A program made the position numbers and the translations under genes. Under the pieces are notes generated by a model that saw nothing but the letters and a program-made list of their open reading frames with translations, was not told the DNA's origin and did not search any database. A stretch of DNA of 64,000 bases, taken from assembly GCA_045613385.1 (NCBI GenBank), contig JAZLAW010000002.1, positions 1-64,000 of the forward strand. The letters run 5' to 3'. The DNA is from SIG565 sp045613385. Lineage in GTDB: Bacteria; Bacillota; Clostridia; Oscillospirales; Acutalibacteraceae. Shown piece by piece: positions 42,585-50,462 of the stretch; within the stretch, counting starts at the first letter, position 1; each line of letters begins with the position of its first letter.

Positions 42585-44156
42585 TTAGAAAGGTAAAATT
42601 GAGTTAATTTTGAAATATAAATTTGCTAATTTTTTTCGTGTGTCAGTTTCATTGAGATTAACAACACGGATGTTCATGTCGAAAAGTTCTTTATTCATGA
42701 TTTTTTTCAAGTCCATATGATGCTTGTCTGAAATTCTATATTCAAGCGGAACCCGAAGCAACAAATCAAGAAGTTTTCTATTGTTGTATGGGATTGTTAT
42801 ATCAAAGCAAGATTTCATTACTCCTATATTTAGACCGCATTTACCGCCATGCATTAATTCCCAAACAAAAAAATCGCTTTCATCGTAGTTGAATAAATGT
42901 TCTTTAAGTTGAGTGTTTTTAAAATACTCTTTAAAATATTTATCTGTTTCCCAAACAAGTTTTTTGTTCATGAAGAAAATGTTGTAAAGTGATGTATAAT
43001 TGCGTGCAGAAAGATTTTTTGGGAATTTTTTACGACCAAAATACTTGTATGCATATGCACGTATAGATTCGGAAATCCATGATTTGACTTCAACGTCGCA
43101 AACATCGTTTTGTATTAAAATAATTTTTTTACGAGCGTCGCTATCCTTTGAAGCGCCTATTCCGCCCTGGTTATAATCGAAAACCGTTTTATACACTTGG
43201 AAGTCAGCAATTTCTTCATTGGTTTCGGGTATCTTATAAACCTTATGTTGAACATTAAATTTATCACTGATTTCTTTTGCCTTGTCGGCATCAACAGATT
43301 CGCGATACATTGAAACATAGCTAAAAGTTTCATATTTTTCATAACAGCCATTGGCAGCCGCAAACGTGGTATTACTGTCAACACCACCTGTAAGAGAAAT
43401 CGCCGGCTTGTTCCATTTCTTTGGTATAAGGACCATACTATTCTTCATAATCCTGGCGGCCTCATTAATTACCTGAAAATACTCATCTTTGTTCTGGCAC
43501 ATCTGAATTTCTTTATTCGGATAAAATCTTGTAACAGAATAATTGCCGTTTTCAAACTTTACATATGTATTTGGAACAATACGTTTAATCTCTTTATAAC
43601 AAGTAATATCCCCTGGCATATAATTTCCCATCATAAAGTGATACCATCTATAATTTGTGAGACGCTTTACATAATCATCAGTTTCTAAATTGCAAATATC
43701 ACCAATTAATCGCATATGTGATGAAATATATTGTTTGCCGTAGGCAGTGCCATAACAACCGTATTGTTGTCCTGAAGCATCTAAAACAAACTCAATTTTT
43801 TTATTATCTACAACTCCTAAGATGAAAACACCTGTCAGCTCATCTATACAATCGAAATATTTATTTGTGTTGTAAGCTTCCGCAATTTTTGAAAGAATTA
43901 TGTTTTCATCATAGTCCATTGAATACGGATTATATGCGTGTCCAATCAGGAAAGCTGTTTTGCCATCAAAATCATATACAAAAAGTTTATTTGAATTATA
44001 AACCCAAAAATTATAATCACCGATTATGGTTTTTCGCCAATTATTATAAAAAGGATAATCACTAACATTATCCAATTCGGCATCCGTGATTAAATAACCT
44101 TTTTCAAACAAATGCTTTTGTATGTTTGGTTTTTTATCCAAAATGTTTTTTAGCAT
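42585..44156 (-). CDS. Asparagine-synthetase-like protein without the glutaminase cysteine
   Basis: A 523-residue protein with AsnB architecture. The N-terminal glutaminase-like fold shows ELTGVFILGVVDNKKIEFVL and DASGQQYGCYG, but the chain starts MLKNIL with no Cys at position 2, so glutamine hydrolysis is unlikely. The synthetase domain has PP-loop LTGGVDSN (255-262; SGGLDS in AsnB) and SYVSMYRESVDADKAKEISD. Such proteins in polysaccharide clusters (for example WbpS of Pseudomonas O-antigen) make uronic acid amides. Ammonia would have to come from elsewhere. It lies between the UDP-sugar dehydrogenase and epimerase genes, matching that role. Confidence 0.85.
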   Translation of the reverse strand: MLKNILDKKPNIQKHLFEKGYLITDAELDNVSDYPFYNNWRKTIIGDYNFWVYNSNKLFVYDFDGKTAFLIGHAYNPYSMDYDENIILSKIAEAYNTNKYFDCIDELTGVFILGVVDNKKIEFVLDASGQQYGCYGTAYGKQYISSHMRLIGDICNLETDDYVKRLTNYRWYHFMMGNYMPGDITCYKEIKRIVPNTYVKFENGNYSVTRFYPNKEIQMCQNKDEYFQVINEAARIMKNSMVLIPKKWNKPAISLTGGVDSNTTFAAANGCYEKYETFSYVSMYRESVDADKAKEISDKFNVQHKVYKIPETNEEIADFQVYKTVFDYNQGGIGASKDSDARKKIILIQNDVCDVEVKSWISESIRAYAYKYFGRKKFPKNLSARNYTSLYNIFFMNKKLVWETDKYFKEYFKNTQLKEHLFNYDESDFFVWELMHGGKCGLNIGVMKSCFDITIPYNNRKLLDLLLRVPLEYRISDKHHMDLKKIMNKELFDMNIRVVNLNETDTRKKLANLYFKINSILPF

Positions 44157-44172
44157 TCAGCATCACCTAAAA

Positions 44173-45492
44173 TTATAATCTCCAATAGTTATATCCTGCG
44201 GCTTCATATTCCTTGCGGCAAAGAAGTCCCTTAATATCTGCGAGAACCTTTTTAGAGTTGTCGCCCGATTTAAACATATTGTCAAAGTCTTTTTGTGTTA
44301 AATCCTTAAACTGCTCGTGAGCAACTGCAAGAATAACTGCATCACAATCAGCAATTGTATTCATATCTACAAACTCCATACCGTAAAGGTGTTTTGCTTC
44401 ATCGGCATCTGCAGCAGGGTCGGCAACAGTTGCAGTAATACCGTATTCTTTAAGTTCATTGTAAATATCTATAATCTTTGTATTACGTGTATCTGGACAG
44501 TTTTCCTTGAAAGTGAAACCAAGAATGGCAACCTTTGCGTTCTTAATAGCAACATCAGCTTTGATAAGGTTTTTAACAACGCTCTCGGCAACATATTTAC
44601 CCATATCATCATTAATTCTGCGACCTGACAGAATAATCTGGCTGTGATAACCTAACTGTTCAGCTTTGTATGTAAGATAATACGGGTCAACGCCGATACA
44701 GTGACCGCCAACAAGACCGGGGAAGAACTTAAGGAAGTTCCATTTTGTACCCGCAGCTTTAAGAACCGACTGTGTGTCAATACCCATTTTATTAAATATA
44801 ATTGAAAGCTCATTCATAAACGCAATATTTATATCACGCTGACTATTCTCAATAACCTTTGCAGCTTCGGCAACCTTGATACTTTCAGCTCTATGAACAC
44901 CTGCTTCAACAACAAGCTCATAAACTTTAGCTATTTCATCGAGTGATTCTTCATCCATACCGGAAACAATCTTCACTATCGTCTCGAGTCGATGAACCTT
45001 GTCGCCGGGGTTGATTCTCTCGGGTGAATAACCGATTTTAAAATCAACTCCGCATTTAAGACCTGATTCTTTTTCAAGAATCGGGATGCAAATATCTTCT
45101 GTAACGCCGGGATAAACTGTTGACTCATAAACAACAATAGAACCTTTTGTAAGATTGCGACCAACAATAGTTGATGCGCCTTCAACAGGTGTTAAATCGG
45201 GTGTATGATCATCATTTACAGGTGTGGGTACTGCTACAATGTGAAATTTAGCTTCACGGAGTTTACTCTCATCTGCAGTAAACTCAACAGTACATACTTT
45301 AATTGCATCATCACCAACTTCGTTTGTTGGATCGATACCGCTCTTATAGAGTTCAATTTTCTTGGCATTAAGGTCAAATCCAACTACCTTTACCTTTTTA
45401 GAAAATGCAACCGCAATAGGCATACCTACATAACCAAGGCCAACCAGGGAGATTTTTTCTTCGCCATTAACAATTTTTTCGTAAAGTGACAT
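44173..45492 (-). CDS. UDP-N-acetylhexosamine 6-dehydrogenase (TviB/WbpO-like)
   Basis: A 439-residue nucleotide-sugar dehydrogenase of the UDP-HexNAc type. NAD motif GLGYVGMPIAVAFSKK (17 onward), VAVPTPVNDDHTPDLTPVEG, VYESTVYPGVTED, GYSPERINPGDKVH, and the catalytic Cys in GLVGGHCIGVDPYYLTYKA. The pattern PERINPGD with GGHCIGVDPYYL is that of TviB/WbpA/WbpO rather than UDP-glucose dehydrogenases. The product would be UDP-GlcNAcA or UDP-GalNAcA. GGAG before the ATG. Confidence 0.93.
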   Translation of the reverse strand: MSLYEKIVNGEEKISLVGLGYVGMPIAVAFSKKVKVVGFDLNAKKIELYKSGIDPTNEVGDDAIKVCTVEFTADESKLREAKFHIVAVPTPVNDDHTPDLTPVEGASTIVGRNLTKGSIVVYESTVYPGVTEDICIPILEKESGLKCGVDFKIGYSPERINPGDKVHRLETIVKIVSGMDEESLDEIAKVYELVVEAGVHRAESIKVAEAAKVIENSQRDINIAFMNELSIIFNKMGIDTQSVLKAAGTKWNFLKFFPGLVGGHCIGVDPYYLTYKAEQLGYHSQIILSGRRINDDMGKYVAESVVKNLIKADVAIKNAKVAILGFTFKENCPDTRNTKIIDIYNELKEYGITATVADPAADADEAKHLYGMEFVDMNTIADCDAVILAVAHEQFKDLTQKDFDNMFKSGDNSKKVLADIKGLLCRKEYEAAGYNYWRL

Positions 45493-45497
45493 AACGA

Positions 45498-46604
45498 TTA
45501 CTCCTTTATTTTAAGATATTTACACATTTCTTCATTAACTTTTTTAACATCGAACTTATCTTGACAATATATGTGACTTGCTTTACCCATAGTTTCTATA
45601 AGTTCGGGATGCTTAATAAATTCTATCATTTTTTCGGCCACTGCCTGTCCACTATGGGTTGGAACAAGAAAACCTGTTTCTCCATCGATTACAGTCTCTC
45701 TGCAACCTGGTGCATTAGTCGTAATTACTGCTCTTGCCATTGCCATGGCTTCAAGGACAGTTCGCGGTGTTCCTTCTCTGTAAGACGGAAGAACATAAAC
45801 AGAACATTGTTTATAATAATCGGCAACCGTATCTGTTTCTCCAAAATGCTCAATAATGCCTTTTTGAATATATGTATCAAGGTCACTTTGAGACAGAGAA
45901 TCTTGAATACCTTCACAGGCCCCGAGCAACATACAACGCACTTCGGGATATTTTTCTTTAACTATTTGACAGGCTTCCAGATACTCACGTATTCCTTTTG
46001 AATACATAACTCTGGACAACATAAAGAAAGTGATTTGTTCGGGATAAGGTGTAACTGCAAACTTTCCCATATTTACACCTGAGCCGTTGACTATGTAGCA
46101 TTTTTCTGGTTTTACTAACTTTTCACTTATGAACTCTTTTTTGTCATCAGAATTTTGAAAAATAACAGTATCAGCACACATAAAACCGATTTTATAGAGC
46201 ACCGACATTATAAGTTTAATTATTTTGGCTTTTTTAGTTTTTGCGGTGAAAGCATACCCTGCGCCGGTAACCATAGCAACCTTATGCGGTACCCGTGCTA
46301 ATTTACCTGCCATAGAACCATAAATAACCGGTTTTGAAGTGTATCCTAAAATGACGTCGGGTTTTTCTTTTTTGAAGAGTTTCCTAAGAGCGTTCATATA
46401 AGCAAAATCTTTTAACGGATTTACCCCATTCTTATTCATGGGAATTTCCAGAAACTTTGCACCCAACGCTTCGACCTTATCAACATTATCCTGATTAGGT
46501 CCGGTAACGATTACTTCATAACCCGCCGCGATAATTTTTTTAACCAAATCACCGCGAAAGTTATACGCCGTCCGGTTTTTAGGAGAAACAAGTATAAATT
46601 TCAA
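45498..46604 (-). CDS. Glycosyltransferase family 4 (PglA-like)
   Basis: A 368-residue GT4 enzyme, the first gene of the polysaccharide operon. N-terminal GDLVKKIIAAGYEVIVTGPN and PDVILGYTSKPVIYGSMAGK, VTGAGYAF; C-terminal YVLPSYREGTPRTVLEAMAM, ARAVITTNAPGCRETVIDGE, TGFLV. The pattern is shared by PglA/WbpT-type enzymes that add the second HexNAc to a lipid-linked sugar. TTG start with GGGAG 8 nt upstream. No initiating sugar-phosphate transferase is in the operon; it must be encoded elsewhere. Confidence 0.9.
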   Translation of the reverse strand: MKFILVSPKNRTAYNFRGDLVKKIIAAGYEVIVTGPNQDNVDKVEALGAKFLEIPMNKNGVNPLKDFAYMNALRKLFKKEKPDVILGYTSKPVIYGSMAGKLARVPHKVAMVTGAGYAFTAKTKKAKIIKLIMSVLYKIGFMCADTVIFQNSDDKKEFISEKLVKPEKCYIVNGSGVNMGKFAVTPYPEQITFFMLSRVMYSKGIREYLEACQIVKEKYPEVRCMLLGACEGIQDSLSQSDLDTYIQKGIIEHFGETDTVADYYKQCSVYVLPSYREGTPRTVLEAMAMARAVITTNAPGCRETVIDGETGFLVPTHSGQAVAEKMIEFIKHPELIETMGKASHIYCQDKFDVKKVNEEMCKYLKIKE

Positions 46605-46637
46605 ATTAACATCTCCCTACAAAAATGTATATTATGA

Positions 46638-46677
46638 TGCTATTATATACCTATTATATACCTATCATATAATAGCA
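46638..46677. promoter_or_regulatory. Operator-like repeats over the polysaccharide promoter
   Basis: tgctattatat (46638-46648) is the exact inverse of atataatagca (46667-46677). Between them are tandem copies of an 11-base unit (ctattatatac, about two and a half copies). The right arm covers the -10 of the minus-strand promoter and the left arm lies in the initial transcript, which suits repressor binding. Confidence 0.5.
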
Positions 46678-46697
46678 CAACCGCTCAATAAAGTCAA
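46669..46697 (-). promoter_or_regulatory. Polysaccharide operon promoter
   Basis: On the minus strand: TTGACT (46692-46697), 17-bp spacer, TATTAT (46669-46674). It lies 65 bp before the TTG start of the first gene, and the following genes are spaced by 5-34 bp with no internal terminators. Confidence 0.8.
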
Positions 46698-46731
46698 CAA
46701 GTTATAATATATACAATATATTATACTACTG

Positions 46732-46760
46732 TTGAAAATATTGTCTTATTGTGTTAAAAT
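46732..46760 (+). promoter_or_regulatory. uvrB promoter
   Basis: TTGAAA (46732-46737), 17-bp spacer, TAAAAT (46755-46760), 40 bp before the GTG. A 9-bp inverted repeat (46703-46711 and 46717-46725) sits just upstream. No standard Gram-positive LexA box (GAAC-n4-GTTC) is visible. Confidence 0.75.
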
Positions 46761-46800
46761 TATAAAATCGATATAAAATATTTAGTAAGGGGTGAGATAT

Positions 46801-48756
46801 GTGCCGAACAAGTTTATTTTGCACAGTAGTTACAAGCCGACAGGCGACCAACCGCAAGCGATTGAAAAATTAGTTGAAGGCTTAAATCGTGGCGATAAAG
46901 AACAAACACTGCTTGGTGTTACAGGTTCAGGTAAGACCTTTACAATGGCTAATATTATTGAAAAAATAAACCGTCCAACACTCGTTCTCGCTCATAATAA
47001 AACCCTTGCCGCACAGCTCTGCTCTGAATTTAAAGAATTTTTCCCGGAAAACGCTGTTGAGTATTTTGTTTCCTATTATGACTATTATCAACCTGAAGCC
47101 TATATTCCCGGTACCGACACTTACATTGAAAAGGACTCTGCTATAAATGATGAAATTGATAAACTGAGACACAGTGCCACCTGTGCACTTTCAGAACGCA
47201 GAGATGTTATTATCGTTGCATCAGTTTCCTGTATATACTCTCTTGGTAACCCTATAGACTACAGAAATATGGTTATTTCTCTCCGTAATGGTATGGAGAA
47301 AAGCCGTGATGACTTTATCGCAAAATTAGTGGATTTGCAGTATGAACGCAACGATGTAAACTTTACGCGTAATAAGTTTCGCGTTCGCGGTGATGTTGTT
47401 GAAATCTATCCGGCTTACTCTTACGGTAATGCCATACGTGTTGAGTTTTTTGGAGATGAAATAGATAGAATTTGTGAAATTAATACACTTACCGGAGAAG
47501 TCAAGGCTACCCTTTCTCATGTCGCTATCTACCCTGCTTCACATTATATTGTACCGCAGGATAAAATGATAGATGCTCTTAAAAATCTTGAAGAAGAAAT
47601 GGAAGAGCGTGTGAAATTTTTTACGGAAAACTCCAAGCTTATTGAAGCACAGAGAATTCGCCAACGAACCGAATATGATATTGAAATGCTAAGAGAAATT
47701 GGTACTTGTAAAGGTGTCGAAAACTATTCGAGAGTACTCTCTGGCAGACCAAAAGGCAGTGTGCCCTTTACCCTACTTGATTATTTTCCCGATGATTTTG
47801 TTTTATTCGTTGATGAGTCTCACGTAACATTACCGCAAGTGCGCGGTATGTTTGGTGGTGACAAGGCAAGAAAGGAAAATCTGGTGGAATTTGGTTTCCG
47901 TTTGCCATCGGCATTTGATAATCGACCGCTTAATTTTGATGAGTTCTATAAACATATCAATCAAGTGGTTTTCGTTTCTGCTACTCCCGGTGAATTCGAA
48001 AAAGAAAAATCTGTACAGATTGCTCAACAAGTTATCCGACCCACAGGACTTCTTGATCCGAAAGTTACCGTAAAACCCAGTGACGGACAAATAGATGATT
48101 TGGTTTCGCAAATTAATATACGTTCCGCACGTAATGAGCGCGTTCTTGTTACGACGCTTACCAAAAAAATGGCGGAAGATTTAACAGAATATCTTGAAAA
48201 TCTTGATATAAAAGTCAGATATATGCATTATGATATTGACACTATTGAACGTATGGAAATTATCCGCGATTTGCGACTTGGTAAATTTGATGTACTAATC
48301 GGTATCAACCTTCTCAGAGAAGGTCTTGATATCCCTGAAGTATCGCTTGTGGCTATCCTTGATGCTGATAAGGAAGGTTTTTTGAGAAGTGAAACTTCGC
48401 TTATACAAACAATAGGCCGCGCCGCACGTAATGCTTCGGGCGAAGTGATTATGTACGCCGATACGGTTACGCGCTCTATGGAAAACGCAATTCGTGAGAC
48501 TCTGCGCCGCCGACAAATACAAGATGAATATAATAAGCAAAACGGAATCATTCCACAAACCATTATTAAAGACGTTCGTGAAATTATTGAAATGACATCA
48601 AAGCCTATTGGTGAAGAAAACATTAAAAAGATGGCAAAGGCCGAAAAAGAAAAGCTCATTTTAAGACTCAGTGCAGAAATGCGTGAAGCCGCAAAAATGC
48701 TTGAATTTGAACACGCCGCATATTTGCGCGATAAAATAGCAGAACTTAAAAAATAA
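46801..48756 (+). CDS. uvrB: Excinuclease ABC subunit B
   Basis: UvrB is the damage-verifying helicase-like subunit of nucleotide excision repair. 651 residues from GTG 46801; the earlier GTG at 46792 overlaps the AAGGGGTGA ribosome binding site, and family proteins begin at this later point. Walker A GVTGSGKT, beta-hairpin YYDYYQPEAYIP, DESHVTLPQVRGM, helicase motif GINLLREGLDIPEVSLVA and QTIGRAARN, plus a C-terminal UVR motif (FEHAAYLRDKIAELKK). uvrA and uvrC do not follow it here. Confidence 0.98.
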   Translation: MPNKFILHSSYKPTGDQPQAIEKLVEGLNRGDKEQTLLGVTGSGKTFTMANIIEKINRPTLVLAHNKTLAAQLCSEFKEFFPENAVEYFVSYYDYYQPEAYIPGTDTYIEKDSAINDEIDKLRHSATCALSERRDVIIVASVSCIYSLGNPIDYRNMVISLRNGMEKSRDDFIAKLVDLQYERNDVNFTRNKFRVRGDVVEIYPAYSYGNAIRVEFFGDEIDRICEINTLTGEVKATLSHVAIYPASHYIVPQDKMIDALKNLEEEMEERVKFFTENSKLIEAQRIRQRTEYDIEMLREIGTCKGVENYSRVLSGRPKGSVPFTLLDYFPDDFVLFVDESHVTLPQVRGMFGGDKARKENLVEFGFRLPSAFDNRPLNFDEFYKHINQVVFVSATPGEFEKEKSVQIAQQVIRPTGLLDPKVTVKPSDGQIDDLVSQINIRSARNERVLVTTLTKKMAEDLTEYLENLDIKVRYMHYDIDTIERMEIIRDLRLGKFDVLIGINLLREGLDIPEVSLVAILDADKEGFLRSETSLIQTIGRAARNASGEVIMYADTVTRSMENAIRETLRRRQIQDEYNKQNGIIPQTIIKDVREIIEMTSKPIGEENIKKMAKAEKEKLILRLSAEMREAAKMLEFEHAAYLRDKIAELKK

Positions 48757-48788
48757 GAAGGATGTACTAAGTACATCCTTCTTATTTT
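48750..48788. terminator. Bidirectional terminator between uvrB and trmB
   Basis: aaaataagaaggatgtac (48750-48767) is fully complementary to 48771-48788 with a three-base loop. Its ends give A and T runs on each side, so it serves both convergent genes. It includes the uvrB stop codon. Confidence 0.9.
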
Positions 48789-48792
48789 AGAT

Positions 48793-49458
48793 TTAATATG
48801 CAGTTAACCTGTAAATCGGGCAACCAAAGTCTACAAACTTTTGCTCGTACTCGGTTACAATATTGTCTTCAATATCACTTTTATGTACATCTAAGCAAAC
48901 ATCCTTTAACTTAAAGCCGTTAGCGGTTAACTGTTCAATTGAAAACTCAAACAACCCACGGTTGTCGGTTTTAAAATGTATTTCCGCATTGTCTTTTAAA
49001 AACCCTTTATAAATATTTAAAAATGGCTTTGCAGTTAAGCGGTGATTGGCATATTTTTTCTTAGGAAACGGGCAGGAAAAATTAAGATATAATCTATCAA
49101 TCGAGTTTTTTGGCAAATAGCATCTTAAATATTCCGCAGAACATTTTATAAAAATTAAATTTTTAATGTTTTGCTCTTTTGCTTTTTCACAGGCAGACAC
49201 AATTACGTTTGCAGTTTTTTCAACTGCGATGAAGTTGATATCGGGATTTCTTTTTGCAATCTCGCAGGAAAACTGACCTTTTCCGCAACCTATTTCTAAG
49301 TGAACAGGATTATTATTTCCAAAAATTTCCGAATAATCAAAAATCTCACTTTCCAAAATTTCCGCATTGAAATTACGGTCTTCACGGTCAATAACTATTA
49401 GATTTTGCTGACAGTTACCCAGTCTTTCTTCTAAATATTTTTTCTTTCGCATTCTCAT
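48793..49458 (-). CDS. trmB: tRNA (guanine-N7-)-methyltransferase TrmB
   Basis: TrmB makes m7G46 in tRNA variable loops using SAM. 221 residues from ATG 49458 (MRMRKKKYLEERL, the family start; CGGTGA upstream). SAM motif HLEIGCGKGQFSCEIAKRNP. The signature usually reading LNFSDPWPKKRH is LNFSCPFPKKKYANHRLT here, with Cys and Phe in place of conserved Asp and Trp. C-terminal TEYEQKFVDFGCPIYRLTAY fits the family. It is divergent from the tRNA-Leu unit. Confidence 0.9.
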   Translation of the reverse strand: MRMRKKKYLEERLGNCQQNLIVIDREDRNFNAEILESEIFDYSEIFGNNNPVHLEIGCGKGQFSCEIAKRNPDINFIAVEKTANVIVSACEKAKEQNIKNLIFIKCSAEYLRCYLPKNSIDRLYLNFSCPFPKKKYANHRLTAKPFLNIYKGFLKDNAEIHFKTDNRGLFEFSIEQLTANGFKLKDVCLDVHKSDIEDNIVTEYEQKFVDFGCPIYRLTAY

Positions 49459-49522
49459 TATAATCACCGAAAGAATTATAACATACTGTTTAAAATTATT
49501 CAACAATCTTGCCGTTAATTAC

Positions 49523-49551
49523 TTGACAATAAAAGCTAATATATATATAAT
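49523..49551 (+). promoter_or_regulatory. Perfect consensus promoter of the tRNA-Leu unit
   Basis: TTGACA (49523-49528), 17-bp spacer, TATAAT (49546-49551). The expected start of transcription falls at about 49558-49560, directly before the first copy of the tRNA 5' end rather than the intact tRNA at 49733. Confidence 0.92.
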
Positions 49552-49560
49552 ATAATTTGT

Positions 49561-49585
49561 TATGCGGGTATGGCGGAATCGGCAG
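49561..49585 (+). repeat. Direct repeat copy 1: isolated 5' end of tRNA-Leu
   Basis: The 25 bp tatgcgggtatggcgg...ggcag (49561-49585) recur exactly at 49730-49754. They cover tRNA-Leu nucleotides 1-22 plus 3 upstream bases. This copy has no matching 3' half and cannot fold into a tRNA. Confidence 0.9.
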
Positions 49586-49729
49586 TTTTAAACCAAACGC
49601 TCACTGTGTGAGATGCAGTGAAGGTTTAAAAGGCGCAGCGGTCGAAATTATTCGGCCCTCCAAGCCGAAAATAATTTCGGGTAACCGCAAGAGTCACGCG
49701 GAAGCGCGGCTGCAATTTTTACAACTAAA
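49586..49729 (+). ncRNA. 144-bp structured insert between the two tRNA-Leu 5' copies
   Basis: No ORF of note. Strong RNA folding potential: ttttaaacc (49586-49594) with ggtttaaaa (49623-49631) enclosing ctcac/gtgag (49600-49612); a long stem gcggt (49638-49642) plus cgaaattattcggc (49643-49656) with gccg (49664-49667), aataatttcg (49670-49679) and accgc (49684-49688); a short CGC/GCG stem with a GGAA (GNRA) tetraloop (about 49697-49706); and gcagc (49635-49639) with gctgc (49709-49713) closing the multi-branch. The region 49632-49713 is clearly more GC-rich than its surroundings. It lies in the leader of the tRNA-Leu transcript. Possible identities: non-coding RNA, mobile repeat, or recombination scar. 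Confidence 0.55.
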
Positions 49730-49732
49730 TAT

Positions 49733-49819
49733 GCGGGTATGGCGGAATCGGCAGACGCGCTAGATTCAGGTTCTAGTCGGGGCAACTCGGTACAGGTTCA
49801 AGTCCTGCTACCCGCACCA
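49733..49819 (+). tRNA. tRNA-Leu (CAG anticodon)
   Basis: An 87-nt class II tRNA. Acceptor stem GCGGGTA/TACCCGC, discriminator A, encoded CCA at 49817-49819. The anticodon stem is CTAGA/TCTAG with loop TTCAGGT, giving anticodon CAG, which reads CUG. A long variable arm (tcggggcaactcgg) and T-loop TTCAAGT are present. The outermost T-stem pair looks like an A-C mismatch. Confidence 0.95.
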
Positions 49820-49862
49820 ATTCCCAAGCCATACAAAATTGTATGGCTTGGGAATTTTTTTT
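49819..49862 (+). terminator. tRNA-Leu terminator
   Basis: aattcccaagccatac (49819-49834) pairs fully with gtatggcttgggaatt (49841-49856), followed by a run of eight T's (49855-49862, including the stem end). Confidence 0.93.
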
Positions 49863-49895
49863 AATTGCTACAAAATATAATGTAAGGAGAGAAAT

Positions 49896-50462
49896 ATGAA
49901 AAAGAAAACTGATTTTAAAATGCTTCTTACCCTATTTGCGATTTTCTTTAAAATCGGTGCTTTTACTTTTGGCGGCGGTTATGCTATGATACCTCTTATC
50001 CAAAAGGAAGTAAGCGAAAACAAAAAGTGGATAACTAATGAGGAAATATTAGATGTCTTTGCGATTTCCGAATCAACTCCTGGACCGATTGCAATTAATT
50101 CCGCAACTTTTATCGGTTATAAGGTTGCAGGCTTCTGGGGCTCATTTTTCGCTACATTAGGGGTTGTTTTACCATCTTTTCTTATAATTTCATTGATTTC
50201 TTTGATTCTTGATAAATTCCAAAATTTAAAAGCGGTGCAATATGCCTTCTTCGGCATTCGCGCAGGTGTTTTAGCGCTTATCGTTAAAGCTTTCTGGAGC
50301 ATGGCAAAGGTTTGCCCTAAAAAAACAATTTCTTATGTTTTGGCAGCTCTTTCTTTCATCTTTGCCGCAATTTTGAAGGTCGATGTACTAATAATTATCA
50401 TTGCTTGTGCTATTATTGGTTTGGTTACATCTCTGATAACTGAAAGGAGATTAAGTAAATGA
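49896..50462 (+). CDS. Chromate transporter, first half (short CHR protein)
   Basis: A 188-residue CHR-domain membrane protein with about five to six helices: FKIGAFTFGGGYAMIPLIQK, ESTPGPIAINSATFIGYK and GVVLPSFLII. Long ChrA proteins have two such domains; here they are separate genes that probably pair in opposite orientation. The family exports chromate, but in anaerobes the natural substrate is uncertain. GGAG before the ATG; the end overlaps the next gene by 4 bp (ATGA). Confidence 0.9.
   Translation: MKKKTDFKMLLTLFAIFFKIGAFTFGGGYAMIPLIQKEVSENKKWITNEEILDVFAISESTPGPIAINSATFIGYKVAGFWGSFFATLGVVLPSFLIISLISLILDKFQNLKAVQYAFFGIRAGVLALIVKAFWSMAKVCPKKTISYVLAALSFIFAAILKVDVLIIIIACAIIGLVTSLITERRLSK

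Noticed and set aside
46638..46677. Tandem 11-base repeats considered as a CRISPR array
   Set aside because: Units are contiguous with no spacers, too short, and no cas genes are present.
46732..46815. LexA/DinR box controlling uvrB
   Set aside because: The only GAAC...GTT-like match is in the coding start and has the wrong spacing.
48228..48776. 182-aa minus-strand frame over the uvrB end
   Set aside because: Antisense to uvrB helicase motifs; Ser-rich shadow with no start signal.
49564..49819. tRNA-Leu interrupted by a group I intron
   Set aside because: The downstream copy is a complete tRNA, so the insert lies before the gene rather than within it, and group I core elements are not evident.
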